Part shown: piece by piece, positions 1 through 6,667 of the stretch
Layout: each line of letters starts with the position of its first letter
Numbering within the stretch: the first letter of the stretch is position 1
Assembly (NCBI GenBank): GCA_021372715.1
Contig: JAJFTX010000184.1
Location: 1-26,224 of the forward strand
From: Methanobacterium sp.
GTDB taxonomy: Archaea; Methanobacteriota; Methanobacteria; Methanobacteriales; Methanobacteriaceae
Reading direction: 5' to 3'
DNA: 26,224 nucleotides
The notes under the pieces: model-generated
What the model was told of the DNA's origin: nothing
Seen by the model: only the letters and a program-made list of their open reading frames with translations
Databases searched by the model: none
Made by a program: the position numbers and the translations under genes

Positions 1-213
1 ATAAACTTTCCCGTATTGCCCTTCACCGGAGCATTTGATAATTTTATTCTTTTTCAACACATCCATATGATGCCGGATGGTTTTATAATCGAGATCCAGA
101 TTTTTAGCAAGCTGATTAGCATTATATGGTCTGGAATAGAGTTCATTAATAATTCTGGCTCTATTAATGCCCCCCCTGGTACCGGCGATTAACCACCAAA
201 GCATATCATCCAT
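1..213 (-). CDS. Winged-helix (ArsR-type) transcriptional regulator, N-terminal part
   Basis: Only the first 71 codons lie in the window; the gene runs off the left edge. The ATG at 213 opens a frame beginning MDDMLWWLIAGTRGG, followed by a helix-turn-helix region in which residues about 29-60 read like a typical ArsR-type wHTH (NANQLAKNLDLDYKTIRHH), then a wing-like VLKKNKIIKCSGEG segment. This is the pattern of archaeal winged-helix regulators with a hydrophobic N-terminus before the DNA-binding domain. An earlier in-frame ATG upstream is followed at once by a stop, which supports the start at 213. No strong ribosome binding site is seen. The target and the ligand, if any, cannot be told because the C-terminal part is missing. 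Confidence 0.75.
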   Translation of the reverse strand, partial: MDDMLWWLIAGTRGGINRARIINELYSRPYNANQLAKNLDLDYKTIRHHMDVLKKNKIIKCSGEGQYGKVY

Positions 214-472
214 GGATATCACATATAAACATCATAAATTATGAATTAAATAAGAGATTTTATTGTTTAATTGAATTTTATTTAATTTATAACTAACATT
301 TTCTCAATTATTAAATTCGTATTCATGAGTTATAACACGGTATTTAAAAATAGGAAATAAAGTATATAATACCTGAAAACAAATACTACTTTATAAGGGG
401 AATTAAGTCACCAATCGCTAATTTTTTTGACACATAAATTTAATTCTAAAGTAATTTTATAGGAGTGTTAAT

Positions 473-601
473 TTGAAAAATAGATTTTATGATATGGAAT
501 GCTGTAAATGTAGGAGTAACTTTAGAGATATTCATATCTGGACCTCATGTGAAGTTTGCGGCAGCAAGTTGAAAGTGGTAATGGAAAGATCTACTGGATA
601 G
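473..601 (+). CDS. Small zinc-ribbon protein (42 aa)
   Basis: A short frame starts with TTG at 473, preceded by a good ribosome binding site (GGAGTG, 462-467), and stops with TAG at 599-601. The 42-residue product has CCKC at residues 10-13 and CEVCG at 26-30, so two CxxC-type knuckles about 12 residues apart, the layout of a rubredoxin-like or zinc-ribbon metal site. The protein is otherwise basic, with no membrane segment. It is too short for routine gene calling. No function can be assigned. The clean ribosome binding site and the paired cysteines are the reasons to believe it; the non-ATG start is the main doubt. Confidence 0.6.
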   Translation: MKNRFYDMECCKCRSNFRDIHIWTSCEVCGSKLKVVMERSTG

Positions 602-718
602 GAATGAAAAAATACATCTAAAATTGAGAATATTTAAAAAACTCATGAAATAGCATTTATACTAGATTTAAGAGTTTTCTTAATATTATTATACAAAACA
701 AAGAGAAGTGATAATAAT

Positions 719-1060
719 ATGATTGAAATTAAGAAATACACCCAGTTTAAAGGTCAGGGAGAGTATATTGGAAGATTTAACTATTTTTACAAACTTAAGG
801 CTTCACCTTTAAAAAATCCATTTACCGGGCCTGTAAATTTAAAATCAAAGTTAAGATTAGTTGAGAAGTTTGAAAAGTACATTAAATCACTTCCTGAAGA
901 TAGTCCACAGTGGAAGGAGATTCGTAGGTTGCAACGTATATATAAGGATAAGGGCAAATTAAATCTAATTTGTTGGTGTGATCCACTTCCCTGCCATGGT
1001 GAAATAATAAAATCAGCTATATTAGGTGAAATTAACCCAAAAGAGGATGAAAATAAATAA
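719..1060 (+). CDS. DUF4326 domain protein
   Basis: A 113-residue protein with the DUF4326 hallmarks: an N-terminal EYIGR at about residues 15-19, SPLKNPF at about 29-35, and a C-terminal CWCDPLPCHGEII near residues 85-97, where the cysteines and histidine form the conserved core. The spacer just before the ATG contains GAAGTGAT, a usable ribosome binding site. DUF4326 is common in phage and plasmid genomes as well as in chromosomes, and its function is unknown; the Cys/His cluster suggests metal binding. No phage genes are adjacent here. The gene sits alone between the zinc-ribbon gene and a weakly supported basic ORF. The family call is firm; the function is open. Confidence 0.85.
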   Translation: MIEIKKYTQFKGQGEYIGRFNYFYKLKASPLKNPFTGPVNLKSKLRLVEKFEKYIKSLPEDSPQWKEIRRLQRIYKDKGKLNLICWCDPLPCHGEIIKSAILGEINPKEDENK

Positions 1061-1100
1061 TTTTTAATAAAAGTTCAATGAAGCAAATGCACAAGAAATA

Positions 1101-1202
1101 CTATTTTTTTACTCCTCGTCCTCGTTTACTTCCTGGTTTTTTGTATTTTCTCTTTGGTCTAGTTCTTTTGTTAGTTCCTGATACCTTTGAAATTTTAATC
1201 AA
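1101..1202 (-). CDS. Possible small basic protein (33 aa)
   Basis: A minus-strand frame from TTG at 1202 to TAG at 1103-1101 encodes 33 residues, nearly half of them Lys or Arg, ending in KYKKPGSKRGRGVKK. The composition resembles an RNA-binding tail. A GGAG lies immediately before the TTG, too close for a normal ribosome binding site, so the start is doubtful (an ATT four codons on is better spaced but would be a rare start). A T-rich stretch follows the stop. The frame may be a real small protein, the end of a degraded gene, or chance. No homologue is recognised. Confidence 0.3.
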   Translation of the reverse strand: MIKISKVSGTNKRTRPKRKYKKPGSKRGRGVKK

Positions 1203-1354
1203 CTCCTGTTAACGATTTATATTCATGTTATAGCTTATTGCTATGATTTTTTTTAAATTAAAACTTTTTGTTTTAAGAGGATAGTATATTATTCGGTGAT
1301 TTATTTAAACATTTAAATTTATATTTTTTTATAAATCTGAATTATATTAAAAAA

Positions 1355-1588
1355 TCATTCAACTACTTCTGCAAATGCAAAATTTCTCCGAGTAGAGGTA
1401 ATTCTAATTTTAACTTCTTCTCCTAACTTTGCACCGGAAACAAAAACCACATAACCCTCTATACGGGTTATTCCATCTCCATCTCTTCCAGTGTCTTCAA
1501 TTTTTACTTCGTATTCCTCTCCTTCATTTACTGGTGTGGAATTTCCTCTATTATCTCTTCTGTCATTACCATAGTTATTTCTAAACAA
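1355..1588 (-). CDS. TRAM domain RNA-binding protein
   Basis: The product is a small archaeal TRAM protein. After a charged, Asn/Arg-rich N-terminus, the TRAM beta-barrel covers about residues 19-77, with the typical VNEGEEYEVKIEDTGRDGDG opening, an EGYVVFVSGAKLGE turn and the ending RRNFAFAEVVE. TRAM domains bind RNA, and stand-alone versions in methanogens have been described as RNA chaperones of cold-shock type. Start choice: the open frame extends to 1651 and would add a hydrophobic segment, but the sequence just before TTG at 1588 is GGAGTGAT-TAA-TTG, an excellent ribosome binding site. I therefore take the TTG, giving 77 aa and no membrane segment, as in typical TRAM proteins. It is divergent from the padR block. 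Confidence 0.88.
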   Translation of the reverse strand: MFRNNYGNDRRDNRGNSTPVNEGEEYEVKIEDTGRDGDGITRIEGYVVFVSGAKLGEEVKIRITSTRRNFAFAEVVE

Positions 1589-1668
1589 ATTAATCACTCC
1601 AATTAGGCCAATTAAAAGTAATGGCCAAGTTAACATTGTTTTTATAAGCATATAAATTAATTTATTTG

Positions 1669-1684
1669 ATAATTTCGAAATTAT
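1669..1684. promoter_or_regulatory. 16-bp perfect palindrome in the TRAM/padR spacer
   Basis: ATAATTTCGAAATTAT is a perfect inverted repeat. A second, imperfect copy of its TTCGAAAT core lies at 1700-1707, about 26 bp away. Both are in the 178-base divergent spacer between the TRAM start (1588) and padR (1767). A repeated palindrome in such a place is a reasonable candidate operator, but AT-rich DNA makes short palindromes common. Confidence 0.4.
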
Positions 1685-1754
1685 GGAATTCGATCTTTAT
1701 TCGAAATTAATATCAATTTTTTATAGATACATAAATGTTTTATAGATTATATAT

Positions 1755-1768
1755 ATAGAATATTCTAT
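1755..1768. promoter_or_regulatory. 14-bp palindrome overlapping the padR start, candidate auto-operator
   Basis: ATAGAATATTCTAT is a perfect inverted repeat that ends inside the ATG of the PadR gene at 1767. A TATA-like TTTATAGA at 1738-1745 is centred about 25 bp upstream of the ATG and no ribosome binding site is present, so the transcript is probably leaderless. A dimer on this palindrome would cover the transcription start. PadR repressors commonly bind AT-rich dyads in their own promoters; that this one does so is inferred. Confidence 0.5.
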
Positions 1769-2315
1769 GGATATAATATCAAATATTGAAGCCGCCGTCT
1801 TAGGACTTCTATATGAGGAACCGCAGTACGGTTATCAATTGGAAAAAACCATCGAAGGATGGGGAATGCGAAATTGGACTCAAATAGGTTTTTCTTCTAT
1901 TTATTACGTATTAAAGAAGCTTGAAAAGAAGAAACTGGTAAGTTCAAAACTGGAAGCTGTGGATGGTAAACCCTCCCGAAAAGTTTTTACCATAACTGAT
2001 TTAGGAAAGCAAACCATGGAAAAAAAAGTCCGTGAACTTCTCTCTTGGAATAAAAAATTAATCAATCCCTTTGATCTAGGTTTAGCTTATCTAAAATATC
2101 TAGAACCACCAGAAGTGATCCAATGTCTGGAAAATTATTTAGAATCAGCCCAGGGCAGAATCAAGTTCCTGGAAAGCTCTGTAAAGATTCAAAAAGAGTT
2201 AAAAGCTCCCTACTATGTCATTGCACTTTTTAGTAGGCCCTTAGCCAGCCTTAAAACGGATATGGAATGGGTAAAGGAGTTTATAGAAGAAATAAAAAAG
2301 GATGAAAATCTTTAG
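1767..2315 (+). CDS. PadR family transcriptional regulator
   Basis: A 182-residue protein with an N-terminal PadR winged helix (about residues 5-90): AAVLGLLYEEPQYGYQLEK, then SSIYYVLKKLEKKKLV (recognition helix), then a wing with GKPSRKVFTITDLGK. The rest is an alpha-helical C-terminal domain of the Vir_act_alpha_C kind that mediates dimerisation. Length and domain order match PadR subfamily 1. The gene has no clear ribosome binding site and a TATA-like box about 25 bp upstream, which suggests leaderless translation. It is followed after 11 bases by a GyrI-like ligand-binding gene and then by membrane-protein genes, the usual company of PadR regulators that respond to toxic or lipophilic small molecules. 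The effector is unknown. Confidence 0.9.
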   Translation: MDIISNIEAAVLGLLYEEPQYGYQLEKTIEGWGMRNWTQIGFSSIYYVLKKLEKKKLVSSKLEAVDGKPSRKVFTITDLGKQTMEKKVRELLSWNKKLINPFDLGLAYLKYLEPPEVIQCLENYLESAQGRIKFLESSVKIQKELKAPYYVIALFSRPLASLKTDMEWVKEFIEEIKKDENL

Positions 2316-2326
2316 AGGTGAAGAAG

Positions 2327-2785
2327 ATGAAAATTGTAGAAAAGAAACTTGAAAAAAGGAAGGTAGCCTTTATCTCTTACAAAGGCTCCTTTGAAGAAAT
2401 ACCAATATTGATTGGGGAAGTCGTGGGATTTATCATGGCCAAAGGTTTACAGATGATGGGTCCCCCATTTGGAGTGTTCTTCAACAGTCCACAGGAAGTG
2501 CCTATAGAAGAACTAACCTATGAAATAGGTATGCCCATTGCTGGAGAAGCAGAAAAAGGAGGGAGGGTAAAAATAAAAACAGAACCGGAACAATTAGTAT
2601 TATCTGCAGTATTCAAGGGTCCCTATAGTGAATGTGGAATGGTAATAGCTGAACTGGCACAATACGCCTATAAAAACGGATACGAGATAATAGGCCCACT
2701 TATGGAAATATACATCTCTGATCCCAATGAAACACCAGAAAATGAGATAATAACTGAGGAATGCTTCCCGGTGATTAAAAAATAG
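2327..2785 (+). CDS. GyrI-like small-molecule-binding domain protein
   Basis: A 152-residue protein of the GyrI-like / AraC-effector-binding fold, with two repeats of the SHS2-type half: residues about 1-75 (KRKVAFISYKGSFEEIP, then GPPFGVFFNSP) and about 80-152 (LVLSAVFKGPYSE, then EIIGPLMEIYISDP, ending EECFPV). These stand-alone domains bind or hydrolyse small lipophilic or cationic compounds. The frame could start at GTG 2318, but AGAGGTGA at 2315-2322 is a ribosome binding site correctly spaced for ATG 2327, so I take the ATG. The gene lies 11 bases after padR and 47 before a membrane-protein gene, so the three are probably one transcript. A distinct, longer GyrI-like gene follows at 3294. 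Confidence 0.85.
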   Translation: MKIVEKKLEKRKVAFISYKGSFEEIPILIGEVVGFIMAKGLQMMGPPFGVFFNSPQEVPIEELTYEIGMPIAGEAEKGGRVKIKTEPEQLVLSAVFKGPYSECGMVIAELAQYAYKNGYEIIGPLMEIYISDPNETPENEIITEECFPVIKK

Positions 2786-2832
2786 AATTAGAACATCTAA
2801 TATAATTATCTTACTTAGAAAGGGGTGATTTT

Positions 2833-3216
2833 ATGGATAAATATTTGAAAATAAGTGCTTATGGGGTCTTGGTTTGGCTGATACCCTTTTTAGTTTCATT
2901 TTTCATTTATCCTCTAAAAACTGCAGGAAACCCCCTATTTGAATCAATAATGCCACTGGTCCTGACCATAATGGTGGTATTAATGGCGAATTTATATCTA
3001 AAAAATGTTCAAACAGGTTTTATAAGGGAAGCAGTGATAATAGGAGTAACATGGTTCTTTATAAACATAGCCATAGATCTGGTTCTTTTCCTACCTTCCA
3101 GCCCAATGCAGATGAGTTTAAATAAATAAATGATGGATATAGGTGTCACTTACCTTATAATACCAGTTATTACATTAGGTTTTGGATATGTATTAAATTC
3201 TAAGCGGGAAAAGTAA
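2833..3216 (+). pseudogene. Four-helix membrane protein gene interrupted by an in-frame stop
   Basis: The frame opens at ATG 2833 after a strong ribosome binding site (GGGGTGAT) and encodes three hydrophobic segments, then hits TAA at 3127-3129. Reading through in the same frame gives 28 more codons to a second stop at 3214-3216 (VTYLIIPVITLGFGYVL), a fourth membrane segment. The intact paralogue at 3988-4371 aligns along the whole length (DKYLKI with NKIFKI at the start, SLNK-stop with SLNEY, YLIIPVITLGFG with YIIIPAITIGFG). The stop falls where the paralogue has Tyr, so one base change from TAT or TAC explains it. A 98-residue truncated protein with three helices may still be made. Function unknown. 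Confidence 0.75.
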
Positions 3217-3293
3217 AAAAGTATATAATAAAGAAGATTGTATATGGGTAGAATTCGAGAGTTAAAATTTATTTATTATGTTGAAGGATTAAA

Positions 3294-3921
3294 ATGCCTA
3301 AGATAGATCTTAAAAAAGAAAACAAGCAACTTTATAATCCATCAACCAAGGATTTCTCCATGGTAGATGTACCTGAAATGAAATATCTGATGATAGATGG
3401 GAAAGGAGATCCTAACACTTCTCAGGAATATCGATGTTATGGAAACACTATTTCCAGTATCTTATAAGGTTAAATTCATCTCAAAAAAAGAAAAATCACA
3501 AGACTATGTGGTCATGTCCCTTGAAGGGCTCTGGTGGGCAGATGACATGGAAGATTTTAGTATTGAAGATAAAAGCAGCTGGTATTGGACTGCCATGATC
3601 AGGCAACCTGATTTTATAACTGAAAGCATGATAAATCAGGCCATACTTGAAGTAGAAGAGAAGAAAAATCCTCAAGCAATCTCTAAATTAAGAATGGAAA
3701 CTCTTAATGAAGGATTATCCGCACAGATAATGTATAGGGGTCCATATAAAGATGAAGGACCCACTGTAGAGAAATTGCATACATTCATAGCAGATAAAGG
3801 ATATGTTTTCGAAGGCAGCATCACTGGTCAAAAACATCATGAAATATATATCAGTGATATACGCAGAACCAAACCAGAAAAACTTAAAACCATAATCAGA
3901 CAGCCAATAACAGAGATTTGA
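3294..3921 (+). pseudogene. GyrI-like domain protein gene with a frameshift
   Basis: The upstream part starts at ATG 3294 (GAAGGAT before it) and reads MPKIDLKKENKQLYNPSTK, then MKYLMIDGKGDPNTSQEY. The frame then runs into a stop near 3465. The rest continues in another frame from about 3433 (DVMETLFPVSYKVKF, LEGLWWADDMEDF, GLSAQIMYRGPYKDEGPT, HHEIYISDIRRT) to the stop at 3921. Together they match a roughly 208-residue GyrI-like family usually having SxEYQEAVEAL at the junction, so a two-base loss at about 3432 (one Gln codon reduced to C) fits best; 628 bases plus 2 is 210 codons. The two halves look complete and conserved, so the lesion is recent or a sequencing error. A 174-aa C-terminal product from ATG 3397 is unlikely to fold normally. 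Confidence 0.78.
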
Positions 3922-3987
3922 AATTCAATGAAAAGAATTAAAATCTTTAAGATAGTTATAATAATATAAATAATGGGAGGAAAGATT

Positions 3988-4371
3988 GTGAACAAAATTT
4001 TCAAAATACTAATTTTTGGATTGATAGTATGGATTATACCTACCCTTATCACCCTTTTAGTATCATATTTAAATGGATTATACCTATTTGATGTTATATC
4101 TGCCATAGCTATCGCAGTAACCGTGATAGTGTTTGTATATCTCTATTTTAAGGATATAACCGCCCAATATATTAAGGAAGGAATTATCATTGGAATCGTG
4201 TGGCTAGTAATAAGTATAGTCCTGGATATTGTTCTAATTTTACTAGGAATAACTAAATTAAGCCTGAACGAATATGCGATCTATATAGCACCATTGTACA
4301 TCATAATACCAGCAATAACCATTGGATTCGGGCTTTATAAGGACCAGATGGCCAACGGGGATATTGAATAA
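3988..4371 (+). CDS. Four-helix integral membrane protein
   Basis: A 127-residue hydrophobic protein with four predicted membrane helices, at about residues 6-28, 33-54, 66-90 and 100-120, and a short charged tail (KDQMANGDIE). The first helix is preceded by NKIFKI. The open frame can be extended to ATG 3973, but GGGAGG at 3975-3980 is spaced for GTG 3988, and the paralogue at 2833 begins at the matching residue; both point to the GTG. It follows the frameshifted GyrI-like gene by 66 bases and was probably cotranscribed with it. No family is recognised. Its pairing with GyrI-like domains and a PadR regulator suggests a membrane partner in small-molecule response, which is inference. Confidence 0.75.
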   Translation: MNKIFKILIFGLIVWIIPTLITLLVSYLNGLYLFDVISAIAIAVTVIVFVYLYFKDITAQYIKEGIIIGIVWLVISIVLDIVLILLGITKLSLNEYAIYIAPLYIIIPAITIGFGLYKDQMANGDIE

Positions 4372-4493
4372 ATAGAATTCTAAAGACAGATGATATACTA
4401 ATAAAACTGAAAACTAAGATAAACTTTTTTTTATAATTTTATGAAAAAAATAATGAATATTATTGTTTTTAATTATCAATGAGGATGATTTTT

Positions 4494-5165
4494 ATGGATT
4501 TTGAACAGATCATTAAGGAACTGGAAGATCTCTCCAACCCTGATGATGTGGTGGGAATGGCTAGATTCGGGATAGATTCATCACGAGCTTATGGGGTAAG
4601 GATGCCAGAATTAACCCGTATAGCTCAGGAAACAGGAAAAAACCATGCACTTGCAGAGAAGCTCTGGCAACATGGCTACACAGAAACCAGAATCCTGGCC
4701 AGCTTAATAGATGATCCAAAATTGGTTACCGAAAAACAGATGGAAAGATGGGCTCTCGATTTTAATTCATGGGATGTATGTGATCAATGCTGTATGAAGT
4801 TATTTAGAAAAACACCCTTTGCTTATCCGAAAATTTATGAATGGAGTAATCGGGAAGAAGAGTTCGTTAAAAGAGCAGCCTTCACCTTAATAGCCACCTT
4901 AGCAGTTCATGATAAAAAAGCAGATGATGACAGGTTCGAAGGATTGTTTCCCATAATAATCCGGGAATCTACCGATGATAGAAATTACGTAAAAAAAGCT
5001 GTTAACTGGGCATTAAGGCAGATTGGGAAGAGAAATCTTAGTTTAAACCAGAAATCAATCATCATTGCCAGAGAGATTTATGAAATCGACTCTAAAAGCG
5101 CTAAATGGATAGCTAATAATGCTTTAAATGAGATAAAAAGCGATAAAATCCAGAAAAGATTATAA
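4494..5165 (+). CDS. AlkD-like DNA alkylation repair protein
   Basis: A 223-residue all-helical protein of the DNA alkylation repair (AlkD) HEAT-like family. AlkD glycosylases excise N3- and N7-alkylpurines without flipping the base. The segment NSWDVCD places W93 and D97 with the W-x3-D spacing of the catalytic Trp109/Asp113 pair of Bacillus cereus AlkD, and the KKAVNWALRQIGK motif supplies W172, matching the second DNA-contacting Trp. The catalytic set therefore looks complete. The start is ATG 4494, with GAGGATGAT at 4481-4489; the longer frame from 4479 would swallow that site. The gene is monocistronic, converging on the broken HEAT-repeat gene. Confidence 0.88.
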   Translation: MDFEQIIKELEDLSNPDDVVGMARFGIDSSRAYGVRMPELTRIAQETGKNHALAEKLWQHGYTETRILASLIDDPKLVTEKQMERWALDFNSWDVCDQCCMKLFRKTPFAYPKIYEWSNREEEFVKRAAFTLIATLAVHDKKADDDRFEGLFPIIIRESTDDRNYVKKAVNWALRQIGKRNLSLNQKSIIIAREIYEIDSKSAKWIANNALNEIKSDKIQKRL

Positions 5166-5230
5166 ATAAAATTTATAATTTATTATAATTTTCATCTTAT
5201 AAAGCAAAAATAGATTTAAACAGATTAATG

Positions 5231-5996
5231 TTATATATAATCATTAAATTCATTTTTTAGGTATTTTTTGGCTTCTTCAGAAGTTTTTACACTAAAAGGA
5301 TAGTTTTTATGAACTTCAATAATGTAGGGAATGGTTTCCCTGACTAATTCCTGGTTATGTCAGGTTTTTAAGGCTGCGGCCACTTTTTCTAGACATCCAT
5401 TTTTATAGCTTATCTGTCCCAGTACATGAATTATCATTTTTCTAACATTTTGATCATCTTCATCCTGTACTTCTTCTAATAGGGGTAGAATATCTTCAGG
5501 ATGAGTTCTACCCCGGAGTTCAATACCATGAATCACTTTTTTGCGAACTTCAGGGTCTTCATCATGTAAAAATCTCCTCGTGAATTCCAGAGTGGGCTGA
5601 GGGTTCTTCTGACCCATCACCTTTAAAGCACTCATTACAGAATTCCTTACATGGTGAATGAGGATCCCTTAGACCTGTTTCAAGACAGTCAAAAACTACT
5701 GATGCATCTTTTGTACCGATTTCACCCAGGAGATACACAGCACACTGACGAACCTTTACATTATCATCTTCCAGTAATAACTTTCCCATCTTGAGTATAT
5801 CCGTACGTAGACTTTCCTGATTATGATAAGCCCTACCCATAATTTGAGAAACATTTTTTCTAATATAAACATCATTATCTGACGCGTAATTAAGGATTTT
5901 AATGGTTTCTTCATTATTAAGATCATCCATAATTTCTTCATTCATCTTCGAAACAAATTCCTTTCTTTCTTCTTTGGATAAATCATAAAAACCCAT
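5231..5996 (-). pseudogene. HEAT-repeat protein gene with a frameshift and an in-frame stop
   Basis: The start is ATG 5996 (MGFYDLSKEERKEF) behind GGGGAGGAT. The protein is a run of HEAT-like repeats: DNDVYIRKNVSQIMGRA, DDNVKVRQCAVYLLGEIG, DPHSP then VRNSVMSALKVMGQ, DEDPEVRKKVIHGIELRG, DDQNVRKMIIHVLGQI. Two lesions break it. After DPHSP the frame must shift by one base at about 5651 (one extra T on the coding strand) to continue with VRNSV. Then TGA at 5362-5360 interrupts the frame; in-frame sequence continues as HNQELVRETIPYIIEV to a TAA at 5233-5231. The total of 766 bases is one base over 255 codons, as a single insertion predicts. The product was probably a protein-protein scaffold. It lies 41 bases after the split-barrel gene. 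Confidence 0.75.
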
Positions 5997-6037
5997 TAAA
6001 TCCTCCCCTGGAAACAAATTAATGAATAAATCGAATA

Positions 6038-6514
6038 TTATTCTGAATTTTTAATACCGATAATATTTTCTACATCCCTAAGCTTCCATACATAGGATTT
6101 CTCCCCATCCAAAAGGGATTCAGGTGGATCCTGGGGTGAATGACCCAATGCAGCCATGATATTACTAGAAAGATTTTTTTCCTTGATCATATCTACGAAC
6201 AGTTTTCTCACTATCATCTTCGCAGATGAGTCTTTTACTTGCTCTATCTTACCCTGTAAAGTAACGAACTTATAATCAACTAAGTCAGAACTATATTTCT
6301 CTATTTCCACTGCCACATGAGGGTTATTACGGAACATTTCTATTTTCTTACCGTATTTGGTGGATAGGAAATATAGAAATTTACCATCAAAAACATATAG
6401 AAATGGAGCTATATAAGGATATTCTCCCTGAAAGGCGATTCTACTAACATAATGTTCACTAATCAAGTTATCATATTCTTTTTTGTCCATTAAAGGTATT
6501 TTTAAGATACTCAT
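6038..6514 (-). CDS. FMN-binding split-barrel (pyridoxamine 5'-phosphate oxidase family) protein
   Basis: A 158-residue protein of the pyridoxamine-phosphate-oxidase-like split-barrel fold. Conserved features are EHYVSRIAFQGEYPYIAPF (strands 1-2), LYFLSTKYGKKIEMFRNNP (flavin phosphate-binding region) and VAVEIEK, followed by KFVTLQGKIEQV. The start at 6514 has GGTGGTG eight to nine bases upstream. Small archaeal members bind FMN or F420-like cofactors and act as flavin reductases or stress proteins; the substrate cannot be told. It is 153 bases downstream of the rubredoxin-TPP gene on the same strand, so it could be a distal member of that operon or have its own promoter in the AT-rich gap. 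The HEAT pseudogene follows. Confidence 0.85.
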   Translation of the reverse strand: MSILKIPLMDKKEYDNLISEHYVSRIAFQGEYPYIAPFLYVFDGKFLYFLSTKYGKKIEMFRNNPHVAVEIEKYSSDLVDYKFVTLQGKIEQVKDSSAKMIVRKLFVDMIKEKNLSSNIMAALGHSPQDPPESLLDGEKSYVWKLRDVENIIGIKNSE

Positions 6515-6667
6515 ACTAACACCACCTTATTTTGAAATAAAAATTTAGGCATTTAGATTTTTCTCATTAAAGAAATTTTTTGGTTTTTATTTATATAATG
6601 TCTTTATAAAGTACCTTCTAAAAAATAATTTATATCTATATTTTGTATAAGATTGCACATACAGATA

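Noticed and set aside
287..335. 8-bp inverted repeat TTATAACT/AGTTATAA
   Set aside because: Separated by 33 bases in very AT-rich DNA; chance is the likeliest explanation.
719..1060. DUF4326 gene as evidence of a prophage
   Set aside because: No integrase, terminase, capsid or attachment repeats are nearby.
2833..3216. In-frame stop as pyrrolysine or selenocysteine recoding
   Set aside because: The codon is TAA, which is used for neither; pyrrolysine uses TAG and selenocysteine TGA.
3837..4106. Minus-strand hydrophobic frame opposite the membrane-protein gene
   Set aside because: Antisense of hydrophobic codons gives hydrophobic shadows; the plus-strand gene has a paralogue and a ribosome binding site.
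5231..5996. TGA in the HEAT gene as selenocysteine
   Set aside because: A frameshift is also present, the protein is not an oxidoreductase and no SECIS-like hairpin was noticed; decay is simpler.
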